Shown one piece after another: positions 1-8,513 of a stretch of DNA of 64,000 nucleotides. The notes under the pieces are model-generated. The model did not search any database. It was not told the origin of the DNA and saw only the letters and a program-made list of their open reading frames with translations. A program made the translations under genes and the position numbers. This DNA comes from Streptomyces sp. CoH27 (lineage in GTDB: Bacteria > Actinomycetota > Actinomycetes > Streptomycetales > Streptomycetaceae), in the NCBI RefSeq assembly GCF_020181035.1, contig NZ_JAIQYY010000016.1:1-64000 (forward strand). The letters run 5' to 3'. Every line of letters begins with the position of its first letter. Position 1 is the stretch's first letter.

Positions 1-1818
1 GTTGGCCAGCACGTTCAGGCGGCCGCGGTGGGCCATGCCGATGACGACCTCGTCCAGACGGGACTCGGCCGCCGAGTCGATCACCGCGTCGAGCAGCGGG
101 ATGACGGACTCGCCGCCCTCCAGGGAGAAGCGCTTCTGGCCGACGTACTTCGTCTGCAGGAAGGTCTCGAAGGCCTCCGCCGCGTTCAGCCGGCGCAGGA
201 TGCGCAGCTGCTCCTCGCGCTCCGGCTTGGCGTGCCGGCGCTCGACGCGGTCCTGGATCCACTTGCGCTGCTTGGGGTCCTGGATGTGCATGAACTCGAT
301 GCCGGTGGTGCGGCAGTACGAGTCGCGCAGCACGCCGAGGATGTCGCGCAGCTTCATCAGGGACTTGCCGGCGAAGCCGCCGACCGCGAACTCGCGCTCC
401 AGGTCCCACAGGGTGAGCCCGTGCTCGGTGATGTCGAGGTCGGGGTGCTTGCGCTGCTTGTACTCCAGCGGGTCGGTGTCGGCCATGACGTGGCCGCGGA
501 CCCGGTAGGAGTGGATCAGCTCGAAGACCCGGGCGGCCTTGGTGACGTCGTCGTCGTGGCTGGCGTCGATGTCCCGCAGCCAGCGGACCGGCTCGTACGG
601 AATCCGCAGGGCCTCGAAGATGTCGTCGTAGAAGCCGTTCTCGCCGAGGAGCAGGTTGGCGACGGAGCGCAGGAACTCGCCGGAGGCGGCACCCTGGATC
701 ACCCGGTGGTCGTAGGTCGACGTGAGCGTCATGACCTTCGAGATGCCGAGCTTGTTCAGGGTGTCCTGGCTGGTGCCCTGGAACTCCGCCGGGTAGTCCA
801 TGGAGCCGACGCCCATGATGACCGACTGGCCGGGCATGAGGCGCGGGACCGAGTGGACGGTGCCGAGGCCGCCGGGGTTGGTCAGGGAGACCGTGACACC
901 GGTGAAGTCGTCCATCGTCAGCTTGCCGTCACGGGCGCGGCGGACGATGTCCTCGTAGGCCTGCCAGAACTCGAAGAAGTTCAGCGTCTCGGCCTTCTTG
1001 ATGGCGGCCACGACGAGCTGGCGGTCGCCGTTGGGCTTCACCAGGTCGATGGCCAGGCCGAGGTTGACGTGGGCCGGCTTGATGAGGGTCGGCTTGCCGT
1101 CCTTCTCGCCGAACGACCAGTTCATCGCCGGCATGGCCTTGATGGCCTGCACCATCGCGTACCCGATCAGGTGCGTGAAGGAGATCTTCCCGCCGCGGGC
1201 GCGCTTGAGGTGGTTGTTGATGACGATGCGGTTGTCGAACAGCAGCTTCACCGGGACCGCGCGGACCGAGGTGGCCGTCGGCAGCTCCAGCGAGGCGTTC
1301 ATGTTCTTGGCGACCGCGGCGGCCGGGCCGCGCAGCGTGATCAGCTCCGGGCCCTCGGGGGCCGCGGCGGCCGGTGCGGCCTTGGCGGCCGGTGCGGCGG
1401 CCGGCTTCGGCTGAGCGGGCGCCTGTGCGGGCTGCGCCGGCTTGGCCGGGGCCGGAGCCGCGGCCTGGGCCGCGGGAGCCGGTGCCGGGGCGGGGGCCGC
1501 GGCGGGCTTCGGAGCGGCCGGAGCCGGCGCTGCGGCGGCCTGCGGGGCAGGGGCCGCGGGCTGGGCCTGCGGGGCCGTGGTGGTGGTCCCTGCGGCCCCC
1601 GCGGCCGCAGTACCCGCCGGAGCCGGGGTGGCAGGTGCACCCGGCTTGTAATCGGCGAAGAAGTCCCACCAGGCACGGTCTACCGAATTCGGGTCCTGGA
1701 GGTACTGCTGATAGATCTCGTCGACGAGCCACTCGTTCGGACCGAACGCGGCAGCGGGGTTCTTCCCGGCCTGGTCGTCGGTGGAGACGCTCGGGTTACT
1801 GGGGGACTGTGGCGACAC
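1..1818 (-). CDS. kgd: Multifunctional 2-oxoglutarate decarboxylase/dehydrogenase, N-terminal 606 residues (C-terminus outside window)
   Basis: Actinobacterial Kgd/OdhA-type enzyme of the TCA cycle, combining an E2-like acyltransferase with a thiamine-dependent E1 domain. Visible order: an E1o N-terminal segment (NEWLVDEIYQQYLQD, about residues 26-40), a long Ala/Pro linker (about 60-140), an E2 catalytic domain with the active-site motif TYDHRVIQGA near residue 370, and the start of the E1 domain (GMAHRGRLN) at the window edge. The family is about 1,250 residues long, so roughly half is present. The GTG at 1816-1818 gives the expected start VSPQSPSN. An in-frame upstream GTG at 1839-1841 is possible but lacks a better ribosome site. 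The long plus-strand reading frame over this region is antisense. Confidence 0.95.
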   Translation of the reverse strand, partial: MSPQSPSNPSVSTDDQAGKNPAAAFGPNEWLVDEIYQQYLQDPNSVDRAWWDFFADYKPGAPATPAPAGTAAAGAAGTTTTAPQAQPAAPAPQAAAAPAPAAPKPAAAPAPAPAPAAQAAAPAPAKPAQPAQAPAQPKPAAAPAAKAAPAAAAPEGPELITLRGPAAAVAKNMNASLELPTATSVRAVPVKLLFDNRIVINNHLKRARGGKISFTHLIGYAMVQAIKAMPAMNWSFGEKDGKPTLIKPAHVNLGLAIDLVKPNGDRQLVVAAIKKAETLNFFEFWQAYEDIVRRARDGKLTMDDFTGVTVSLTNPGGLGTVHSVPRLMPGQSVIMGVGSMDYPAEFQGTSQDTLNKLGISKVMTLTSTYDHRVIQGAASGEFLRSVANLLLGENGFYDDIFEALRIPYEPVRWLRDIDASHDDDVTKAARVFELIHSYRVRGHVMADTDPLEYKQRKHPDLDITEHGLTLWDLEREFAVGGFAGKSLMKLRDILGVLRDSYCRTTGIEFMHIQDPKQRKWIQDRVERRHAKPEREEQLRILRRLNAAEAFETFLQTKYVGQKRFSLEGGESVIPLLDAVIDSAAESRLDEVVIGMAHRGRLNVLAN

Positions 1819-2131
1819 GGCGGCAACCGCCCTCTTCCGCTTCACAAGGTGATGGACAGCGGGAATAAAGGCTACGCCTCTGCGGCCGGGAAGGTCAGGT
1901 CGAGCAAGGTCATCGTCGCGTAAGTCACATCGGAAATCTTGTTTCAGGGCTTGATATGGCGGGAAACAAGCGTGGTTCCGCATGCGGGAAGGTGTGTGAG
2001 GGTGCACCGGCCCGGGCCCGGCGCGCCTTCGTTCGACGGGTGGCGCGGCCTTGTCCCTGATCACACGTGTCCAGCTGCGCCTGTGCGGCGCCGAGCAGCA
2101 TGGATCTTGTGCTTCCGGTTCGGACTGTACG
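1819..2131. promoter_or_regulatory. Intergenic region: kgd promoter side and end of the histidine kinase transcription unit
   Basis: A 313-base stretch without a gene, between kgd and the histidine kinase, both read leftward. It should hold the kgd promoter and the end of the kinase transcript. Visible structure: CTTGTTTC at 1938-1945 and GAAACAAG at 1963-1970 form an 8 bp inverted repeat with a 17-base loop, and CCGCATGCGG at 1977-1986 is a perfect 10 bp palindrome. I cannot assign a regulator. The repeat could be a weak terminator or an operator. Confidence 0.4.
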
Positions 2132-3256
2132 TCAACCAGGGAGGGAAGTCAGTCCCGGAAGGGTGACGATGATCCGGCAGCCGCGATCGGATTCGGCCAC
2201 ACCGATCCGGCCGCCGTGCAGATCCACCGCCCAGCGGGCGATCGCCAGCCCGAGCCCCGTACCGCCGTCGCTGCCCGGACCGTGCGGCCGGGTCACCGCG
2301 CCCCGGTTGAAACGCTCGAAGACCCGGTGCCACTCCGAGCGCGGAATGCCCGGACCCTCGTCCAGGACCTCCAGCTCCAGCGACTCCGGCTGCGGCCCGC
2401 GCCGCGCCTTCACCGTGACCCGGCCGTGCGGCGGGCTGTGCTTGACCGCGTTGTCGATCAGGTTGGCCACGACCTGGTGGATCCGCTCGGGGTCCGCGTG
2501 CGCGGTCAGCTCCGGCGGGGAGACGTCCAGGTGGAGGTGGACGTCGGTACGGGTGTGACTGCCGGAGCCGGAGGCGATGCCCGCCCGCGCCGAGGCGACC
2601 ATGTTGGCCTCCTTCAGCACGCCCGACAGATACGGCCACACCTCGAAGCGCCGCATCTTCAGCGGTACGACGCCGTTGTCCAGCCGGGACAGGTCCAGCA
2701 GGGTCTCCACCAGCCGGCCGAGGCGCTCGGTCTGCTTCAGGGCCGTGCGCATGGTCTCCTGGTCGGCCTCGGTGACCCCGTCGACGATGTTCTCCAGCAC
2801 CGCGCGCAGCCCGGCGATGGGCGTGCGCAGCTCATGGGAGACGTTCGCGACCAGTTCCTTGCGCTGCCGGTCCTGCGCCTCCAGCTCGTCGGCCATGACG
2901 TTGATCGTCTCGGCCAGGTCGCCCAGCTCGTCCCGGCGGTTCTCGCGCACGCGGCGCGTGTAGTCGCCCTGCGAGATCGACCGCGCCACGGTGTTCATCT
3001 CGTCCAGCGGCATGGTCAGCGAGTGCGCCACGAACTGCGTGATCAGCAGCGTGGCGATCATCGAGAAGACCGTGATGAAGCGCAGCTCGGTCTTGGTCTG
3101 CACCGCGATCATCGACAGGCCGGTGGTGATCAGCACCGAGATGACGACCAGCGCACCCAGCTTGGTCTTGATCGAGAACGGGCGTACGCCGCCCCAGGGC
3201 TCCTCGCCGAGGGCCCCGGGGTTCCTCTGTGCGGCCTGGCGCCCGTCGCCGCTCAC
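2132..3256 (-). CDS. Two-component sensor histidine kinase with very short extracytoplasmic loop
   Basis: 374 residues. Two hydrophobic segments (about 33-51 and 60-78) are separated by fewer than ten residues, then come a HAMP linker, a DHp H-box VSHELRTPIAGL near residue 140, an N-box (NLIDNAVKH), a G1 box (DEGPGIP) and a G2 box (GTGLGLAIA). It is a complete HisKA/HATPase kinase. With almost no external loop it resembles intramembrane-sensing kinases, so its signal is probably in or at the membrane (inference). The GTG start overlaps the stop of the upstream response regulator as GTGA, so the two are translationally coupled and form a cognate pair. Confidence 0.9.
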   Translation of the reverse strand: MSGDGRQAAQRNPGALGEEPWGGVRPFSIKTKLGALVVISVLITTGLSMIAVQTKTELRFITVFSMIATLLITQFVAHSLTMPLDEMNTVARSISQGDYTRRVRENRRDELGDLAETINVMADELEAQDRQRKELVANVSHELRTPIAGLRAVLENIVDGVTEADQETMRTALKQTERLGRLVETLLDLSRLDNGVVPLKMRRFEVWPYLSGVLKEANMVASARAGIASGSGSHTRTDVHLHLDVSPPELTAHADPERIHQVVANLIDNAVKHSPPHGRVTVKARRGPQPESLELEVLDEGPGIPRSEWHRVFERFNRGAVTRPHGPGSDGGTGLGLAIARWAVDLHGGRIGVAESDRGCRIIVTLPGLTSLPG

Positions 3257-3993
3257 GGGGTCGGCGTCTCCAGGGCGTAGCCCACGCCGTGCACCGTACG
3301 GATCCGCTCGGCGCCGATCTTCCGGCGCAGCGCCTTGATGTGGCTGTCGACCGTACGGGTGCCGGAGGCGTCCGCCCAGTCCCACACCTCGGCCAGCAGC
3401 TGCTCCCGGGAGAGCACCGCGCGCGGGGTGTTCGCCAGGCAGACCAGCAGGTCGAACTCGGTGGGCGTCAGATGGACGTCCTCGGACTTCACCCGGACCC
3501 GGCGCTGCGCGTGGTCGATCTCCAGCTCGCCGAGGCGCAGGATGCCGGAGCGGGGCGTGGTGGCGGCGAGGGCCGCCCGCTCCACGCGGCGCAGCAGCAC
3601 GTGCACGCGTGCCGCCAGCTCGCGCATCGAGAACGGCTTGGTCATGTAGTCGTCCGCGCCGACCCCGAGACCGACCAGCATGTCCGTCTCGTCGTCCCGC
3701 GCGGTCAGCATCAGCACCGGCACCGGCCGCTGCGCCTGCACCCGCCGGCAGACCTCAAGGCCGTCGAAACCCGGCAGCATGATGTCGAGGATCAGCAGGT
3801 CGGGCTGCCAGGCCTCGGCCGTGTCGACCGCGGCCGGTCCGTCCATCGCGGTCTGCACGAGAAATCCCTCGGCACGAAGCCGGGCCGCGATGGCATCGAC
3901 GATCGTGGGGTCGTCCTCGACGACCAGCACCCGGCGCTGGGCGCCCGGGGTGCTCGTCGCCGCGCCGCTCTGGGAGGTGTGTGTCTGCTCCAT
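3253..3993 (-). CDS. OmpR/PhoB-family response regulator
   Basis: 246 residues. Receiver domain with the acidic pair VVEDD, the phosphoacceptor in LILDIMLPGFDG and the conserved lysine in MTKPF, then a winged-helix DNA-binding domain (LTPTEFDLLVCLANTPRAVL, ending RTVHGVGYALE). Start ATG at 3991-3993, preceded by a GCAGGGGCGGG stretch that can serve as ribosome site. Longer upstream reading has no homologous features. First gene of an operon with the histidine kinase that overlaps its stop codon. Target genes are not evident from the sequence. Confidence 0.92.
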   Translation of the reverse strand: MEQTHTSQSGAATSTPGAQRRVLVVEDDPTIVDAIAARLRAEGFLVQTAMDGPAAVDTAEAWQPDLLILDIMLPGFDGLEVCRRVQAQRPVPVLMLTARDDETDMLVGLGVGADDYMTKPFSMRELAARVHVLLRRVERAALAATTPRSGILRLGELEIDHAQRRVRVKSEDVHLTPTEFDLLVCLANTPRAVLSREQLLAEVWDWADASGTRTVDSHIKALRRKIGAERIRTVHGVGYALETPTP

Positions 3994-4118
3994 CGCCCGC
4001 CCCTGCTTGTTGCTTTCCGGAATCAGTGGGGTGATCCCATGTCTGCGTCCGACGCATGGTTGATCCGTTGAATGATCCGCGTCAGGGCAGCACCCTACGG
4101 GGATCCACCGCGCTGTCG

Positions 4119-4808
4119 CTATCCAGGTCGGACCGCGAGGTGCACGGCGTCCGGAACGCCCCGGGCAACCGGCACCTCTTCGGTACGCACCTGTTGGAAC
4201 CCGGCATTCCACAAGCTTCCTTCAAATTCCGGAGAGGGCCGGGCCGACCACACGGCCAGCACCCCGCCCGGTCTCAACACCCTTGCGCAGGAAGCGAGTC
4301 CGGCCGCGGTGTACAGGCTCCCGTTGCCGTCCGTGACGGTCCAGCCCGGCCCGTTGTCGATGTCCAGACACAGCGCGTCGAACGTGTCCGATGTCTCACG
4401 GACGTACGACACAAGGTCTTCACACACGACTTCGGTGCGCGGATCGCCGAGCGCCCCGGCCGACACCTCCCCGAGCGGCCCGTCCCGGTGCCAGTCGACC
4501 ACGGCCCGCTCGCGCTCCACGACGGTGATCCGCCCCCAGCGCCGATCCGCGACGGCGTGTGCCAGCGAGAACCCGACGCCGAGGCCCCCGATCAGCACCG
4601 ACGGGTCCGGCCGCCCGTCCAGCGCGGCCGCCGCGGCCTCGACCAGCAGCCGTTCCGAACGGCCGTCCGAGGTGTCCATCAGGAAGCACCCGTTGGCGAT
4701 GATCTGGAGCAGCGCCCCGTGCCGGCGCAGCACCACCTCGCCGTACGGCCCGTCCCGCCGGTCGAGAACCACGGGGGAGTCGACGGAGATGTCGTGGGCG
4801 GCAGTCAT
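4119..4808 (-). CDS. Spermidine synthase-like methyltransferase-fold protein
   Basis: 229 residues with a Rossmann class I SAM/decarboxy-SAM fold. Glycine motif LIGGLGVGFSLA about residues 72-83, acidic strand-end VVERERAVVDWH, and LCLDIDNGPGW where polyamine synthases have their catalytic aspartate region. It is shorter than SpeE (about 280 residues) and lacks the N-terminal beta-hairpin domain, so true aminopropyltransferase activity is uncertain and a methyltransferase role is possible. Start ATG 4806-4808. The reading frame extends further upstream but enters the divergent promoter. Transcribed leftward, and separate from the two-component pair by about 125 bp. Confidence 0.72.
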   Translation of the reverse strand: MTAAHDISVDSPVVLDRRDGPYGEVVLRRHGALLQIIANGCFLMDTSDGRSERLLVEAAAAALDGRPDPSVLIGGLGVGFSLAHAVADRRWGRITVVERERAVVDWHRDGPLGEVSAGALGDPRTEVVCEDLVSYVRETSDTFDALCLDIDNGPGWTVTDGNGSLYTAAGLASCARVLRPGGVLAVWSARPSPEFEGSLWNAGFQQVRTEEVPVARGVPDAVHLAVRPG

Positions 4809-5028
4809 GCTTCCATCTTGCTTGAACGAGCCTTGTCGTTCACGGGAATTGCGGGTGACGGGGTGCCGTTCCCGGTGCGAGGCACCCGTTCGTGCGACGC
4901 GCGGCCCCGGGATGCGGACGCCGTCGCAGCGTGAGAGGTTGCTGTGAATCGGCTCGCGCGTGGCGTCGGTCATAGACACGCGGCCCGCCGAGCCCCAATG
5001 GTGGGCGCAACGGAAGGAGCGCCACATC

Positions 5029-5832
5029 GTGGAACGGACCGCGACGGGCCCTGCGACGGCCGCGTCCCCGCCCCTGACGGGCACGCCCCTGTCCGACGGC
5101 ACCGCCGCCGTCCCGGCCCCCGCGCTCGCCGCCCTGCTGGACGGCATGCCCCGCCAGCGCGGCACCACGCCCCAGGCGCCGGCTCCCGTCCCCGTCGAGG
5201 TCCGTCCGAACCCGCTCGCCGCACGGCTGTTGCGCCTGCTGCCCACTCCGTCCGGCACGCCCTTCACCTTCGCCTACGCGTCCGTCCTGGCCGTCACCTC
5301 CGTGATCGCGGCCGTGGCCGACCCCGGGCTGATGAACACGCTCTACCAGGACTCCAGCACGGACGTCGCCCACCTGGTGCAGTCGCCCGCGGTGGTGCTC
5401 CTGGCGAGCGGGCTGTGGATCGCGGGCGGGATCCTCTCGCCGTACTCGGCCGCCTTCGTGCTGGTGCTCACCGCGCTGGAACGGCGGATAGGCGGAGCAC
5501 GGGCAATCTGTGTCTTCCTCGCCGGGCACGTCCTGGCCACGCTGGCGACGGAGATCCCGGTGGGCCTGGCCGTCCTGGCCGGCCACCTCCCGGAGACCTC
5601 CCTGCACCGCCTGGACTACGGCATCAGCTTCGGCGTCGCCGCCAGCACCGGCGCCCTGGCCGGCCTCCTCCAGCCCTGGCTCCGCTGGCCCCTCCTCACC
5701 GTGTTCGCCGGCCTCCTCCTGAACGACCTGGCCGAGTTCGTGGACCCGATGACGGACTGGGGCCATCTGATCGCTCTGACCATAGGGGTCATGGGCTGGC
5801 CCGTGGTGCGCCGTTGGGCGCAGCCGATCTGA
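5029..5832 (+). CDS. Rhomboid-like integral membrane protein
   Basis: 267 residues. A Pro/Ala-rich cytoplasmic N-terminus of about 75 residues is followed by roughly six hydrophobic helices. The segment RLDYGISFGVAASTGALAGLL resembles the actinobacterial rhomboid-like family (DYGxSxG). The classical rhomboid catalytic GxSG motif is not clearly present, so protease activity is unproven. Start chosen at GTG 5029 because GGAAGGAGC lies about nine bases upstream. A GTG at 4960 is in frame but has no ribosome site. Divergent from the spermidine-synthase-like gene and just upstream of the lon control region. Confidence 0.7.
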   Translation: MERTATGPATAASPPLTGTPLSDGTAAVPAPALAALLDGMPRQRGTTPQAPAPVPVEVRPNPLAARLLRLLPTPSGTPFTFAYASVLAVTSVIAAVADPGLMNTLYQDSSTDVAHLVQSPAVVLLASGLWIAGGILSPYSAAFVLVLTALERRIGGARAICVFLAGHVLATLATEIPVGLAVLAGHLPETSLHRLDYGISFGVAASTGALAGLLQPWLRWPLLTVFAGLLLNDLAEFVDPMTDWGHLIALTIGVMGWPVVRRWAQPI

Positions 5833-5869
5833 CCCCCGCTCACCTGCGAGAACCTCTCGGTCATCCCCT

Positions 5870-5886
5870 GATCGCTCACAGCGAAC
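5870..5886 (+). promoter_or_regulatory. Putative ClgR-type operator upstream of lon
   Basis: TCGC-N5-GCGA (5872-5884), followed by AC, matches the CGC-N5-GCG dyad described for ClgR, the activator of clp and lon genes in Streptomyces. It lies about 75-90 bp before the lon start, a suitable position for an activator. Identification is by motif only. Confidence 0.6.
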
Positions 5887-5917
5887 AAGCATGGGGAACA
5901 CCAGCCCCTGCCCAGAG

Positions 5918-5938
5918 GTTGAGTCGGCATAGCTCAAG
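5918..5938 (+). promoter_or_regulatory. HAIR element (HspR operator) upstream of lon
   Basis: GTTGAGT-N7-GCTCAAG differs at two positions from the HspR inverted repeat CTTGAGT-N7-ACTCAAG. It ends 21 bases before the lon ATG, so a bound repressor would block initiation or early elongation. HspR control of lon is known in Streptomyces lividans; here it is inferred from the motif and its position. Confidence 0.8.
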
Positions 5939-5959
5939 TTGACTGCCGAAAGGGAGATC

Positions 5960-8386
5960 ATGGCTGCTGAGTCCACGGCGTTCACGCTCGTCCTGCCCGT
6001 GCTGCCGCTCGACGACGAGGTCGTGCTGCCCGGGATGGTGGTTCCGCTGGACCTGAGCGATGCCGAGGTGCGAGCCGCGGTGGAGGCCGCGCAGGCCGCT
6101 GCCCGGTCGGCGCCCGGGAAGCCCAAGGTGCTGCTGGTGCCGCGCGTCGACGGCACGTACGCCAAGACCGGTGTGCTCGGTACGGTCGAGCAGGTCGGCC
6201 GGCTGGCCGACGGTGACCCGGGGGCTCTGATCCGCGGCCGCGGCCGGGTGCGGATCGGCGCCGGTACGACCGGCCCCGGCGCCGCCCTGTGGGTCGAGGG
6301 CGCGAGCATCGACGAGACCGTGCCGGACCCGCTGCCGGGCCAGGTCGCGGACCTCGTCAAGGAGTACAAGGCCCTCGCCACCAACTGGCTCAAGAAGCGC
6401 GGCGCCTGGCAGGTCGTGGACCGGGTCCAGGCGATCGAGGACGTCTCGGCACTGGCCGACAACTCCGGCTACTCGCCGTTCCTCACCATCGAACAGAAGG
6501 TCGAACTGCTGGAGACCGCCGACCCGGTCGCCCGGCTCAAGCTCGCCACGCAGGCGCTCCGCGACCACCTCGCCGAGCAGGACGTGGCCGAGACCATCGC
6601 CAAGGACGTCCAGGAGGGCGTCGACAAGCAGCAGCGCGAGTTCCTGCTGCGCCGTCAGCTGGAGGCCGTCCGCAAGGAACTGCGCGAACTGAACGGCGAT
6701 GCCGAGGACGCGGGCGAGGAGTCCGACGACTACCGCGCCCGGGTCGAGGCCGCCGACCTGCCGGAGAAGGTCCGCGAGGCCGCGCTCAAGGAGGTCGACA
6801 AGCTGGAGCGGTCCAGCGACCAGTCGCCCGAGGGATCGTGGATCCGTACCTGGCTGGACACGGTGCTGGAGATGCCGTGGAACGAGCGCACCGAGGACGC
6901 GTACGACATCCAGGGCGCCAAGGCGATCCTGGACGCCGAGCACGCGGGCCTGGAGGACGTGAAGGAGCGCATCACCGAGTACCTGGCGGTGCGCAAGCGG
7001 CGCGGTGAGCGCGGCCTCGGCGTCATCGGCGGCCGGCGCGGCGGTGCCGTACTGGCGCTCGTCGGCCCGCCCGGCGTCGGCAAGACCTCGCTCGGCGAGT
7101 CCGTCGCGCACGCGATGGGGCGGAAGTTCGTCCGCGTCGCCCTCGGCGGCGTCCGTGACGAGGCCGAGGTCCGCGGCCACCGGCGTACGTACGTCGGCGC
7201 GCTGCCCGGCCGGATCGTGCGCGCGATCAAGGAGGCCGGTTCCATGAACCCGGTCGTCCTGCTCGACGAGATCGACAAGGTGGGCTCCGACTTCCGCGGC
7301 GACCCGGCCGCGGCCCTGCTGGAGGTGCTGGACCCCGCGCAGAACCACACCTTCCGGGACCACTACCTGGAGGTCGAGCTCGACCTGTCGGACGTGGTCT
7401 TCCTCGCCACCGCCAACGTCCTGGAGGCCATCCCGGAGGCGCTCGCCGACCGGATGGAGATCGTCCGGCTCGACGGCTACACCGAGGACGAGAAGGTCGT
7501 CATCGCCCGGGACCACCTGCTCCCGCGCCAGCTGGAGCGGGCCGGCCTGAACACGGACGAGGTCACGATCGACGAGGGCGCGCTGCGCAAGCTCGCCGGC
7601 GAGTACACCCGGGAAGCGGGCGTGCGCACCCTGGAGCGCTCGATCGCCCGTCTGCTCCGCAAGGTCGCGGCCCAGCACGAACTCGGCGAGCGGGAGCTGC
7701 CGTTCACCGTCCGGGACGAGGATCTGCGCGGTCTCCTCGGCCGTCCGCACCACGTGCCCGAGTCCGCCCAGGACCCGGCCGAGCGCCGTACGTCCGTGCC
7801 CGGCGTGGCGACGGGCCTCGCGGTCACCGGAGCGGGCGGAGACGTCCTCTTCGTGGAGGCGTCCCTGGCCGACCCGGAGACGGGCGCGGCGGGGCTGACC
7901 CTCACCGGTCAGCTGGGTGACGTGATGAAGGAGTCGGCGCAGATCGCGCTGAGCTTCCTGCGCAGTCACGGTGCCGAACTGGAGCTGCCGGTGGCCGACT
8001 TGAAGGACCGGGGTGTGCACATCCACTTCCCGGCGGGCGCGGTCCCGAAGGACGGCCCGAGCGCGGGCATCACCATGACGACGGCCCTCGCGTCCCTCCT
8101 CTCCGGCCGGCTGGTCCGCACGGACGTGGCGATGACCGGCGAGGTCTCGCTGACCGGCCGCGTGCTGCCGATCGGCGGGGTGAAGCAGAAGCTGCTCGCC
8201 GCCCAGCGTGCCGGGGTGACCACCGTGATCATCCCCAAGCGCAATGAACCCGACCTGGACGACGTCCCGGCCGAGGTGCTGGACAAGCTCGACGTCCACA
8301 CCGTGACCGACGTCCGCCAGGTCCTGGAGCTGGCGCTCGCGCCCGCCGAGAACGGCGCGACGCCGCAGATTCCGGTCGCGGCGTGA
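5960..8386 (+). CDS. lon: ATP-dependent protease Lon
   Basis: 808 residues, the expected size for Streptomyces Lon. Order: N-terminal LON substrate domain (LPVLPLDDEVVLPGMVVPL), coiled-coil region (about 210-270), AAA+ module with Walker A GPPGVGKTSLGE and Walker B PVVLLDEIDKVG, then the C-terminal protease domain with the catalytic serine in PKDGPSAGITM (near residue 700) and the catalytic lysine in PIGGVKQKLLAAQRAG. Start ATG 5960 has AAAGGGAG five bases upstream. An in-frame TTG at 5939 falls inside the operator and is unlikely. Degrades damaged and regulatory proteins in the cytoplasm. A ClgR-like site and a HAIR element predict heat- and protein-stress control. A long reverse frame over the gene is its antisense shadow. 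Confidence 0.98.
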   Translation: MAAESTAFTLVLPVLPLDDEVVLPGMVVPLDLSDAEVRAAVEAAQAAARSAPGKPKVLLVPRVDGTYAKTGVLGTVEQVGRLADGDPGALIRGRGRVRIGAGTTGPGAALWVEGASIDETVPDPLPGQVADLVKEYKALATNWLKKRGAWQVVDRVQAIEDVSALADNSGYSPFLTIEQKVELLETADPVARLKLATQALRDHLAEQDVAETIAKDVQEGVDKQQREFLLRRQLEAVRKELRELNGDAEDAGEESDDYRARVEAADLPEKVREAALKEVDKLERSSDQSPEGSWIRTWLDTVLEMPWNERTEDAYDIQGAKAILDAEHAGLEDVKERITEYLAVRKRRGERGLGVIGGRRGGAVLALVGPPGVGKTSLGESVAHAMGRKFVRVALGGVRDEAEVRGHRRTYVGALPGRIVRAIKEAGSMNPVVLLDEIDKVGSDFRGDPAAALLEVLDPAQNHTFRDHYLEVELDLSDVVFLATANVLEAIPEALADRMEIVRLDGYTEDEKVVIARDHLLPRQLERAGLNTDEVTIDEGALRKLAGEYTREAGVRTLERSIARLLRKVAAQHELGERELPFTVRDEDLRGLLGRPHHVPESAQDPAERRTSVPGVATGLAVTGAGGDVLFVEASLADPETGAAGLTLTGQLGDVMKESAQIALSFLRSHGAELELPVADLKDRGVHIHFPAGAVPKDGPSAGITMTTALASLLSGRLVRTDVAMTGEVSLTGRVLPIGGVKQKLLAAQRAGVTTVIIPKRNEPDLDDVPAEVLDKLDVHTVTDVRQVLELALAPAENGATPQIPVAA

Positions 8387-8407
8387 CGGACGCAGCCGGA
8401 TAGCCGG

Positions 8408-8440
8408 AGGCCCGGGTCCCGTGAGGGAGGCCCGGGCCTT
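8408..8440 (+). terminator. Hairpin terminator of lon
   Basis: GGCCCGGG (8409-8416) pairs with CCCGGGCC (8431-8438), and the inner TCCC/GGGA extends the stem around a GTGA loop. It lies 22 bases after the lon stop and is followed by TT. Confidence 0.7.
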
Positions 8441-8498
8441 CGCCATGCGCCCTTGTGTCCCGGTGCGGTCGCCATGCCCGCATACCGGCACAGGTCGA

Positions 8499-8513
8499 TA
8501 GAATTCAGGCGTG
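8499..8513 (+). promoter_or_regulatory. Probable -10 box and leaderless start of the Ser/Thr kinase gene
   Basis: TAGAAT at 8499-8504 is followed by six bases and then the GTG start at 8511. This spacing puts the transcription start on or next to the start codon. No Shine-Dalgarno sequence is present in the interval. Confidence 0.6.
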
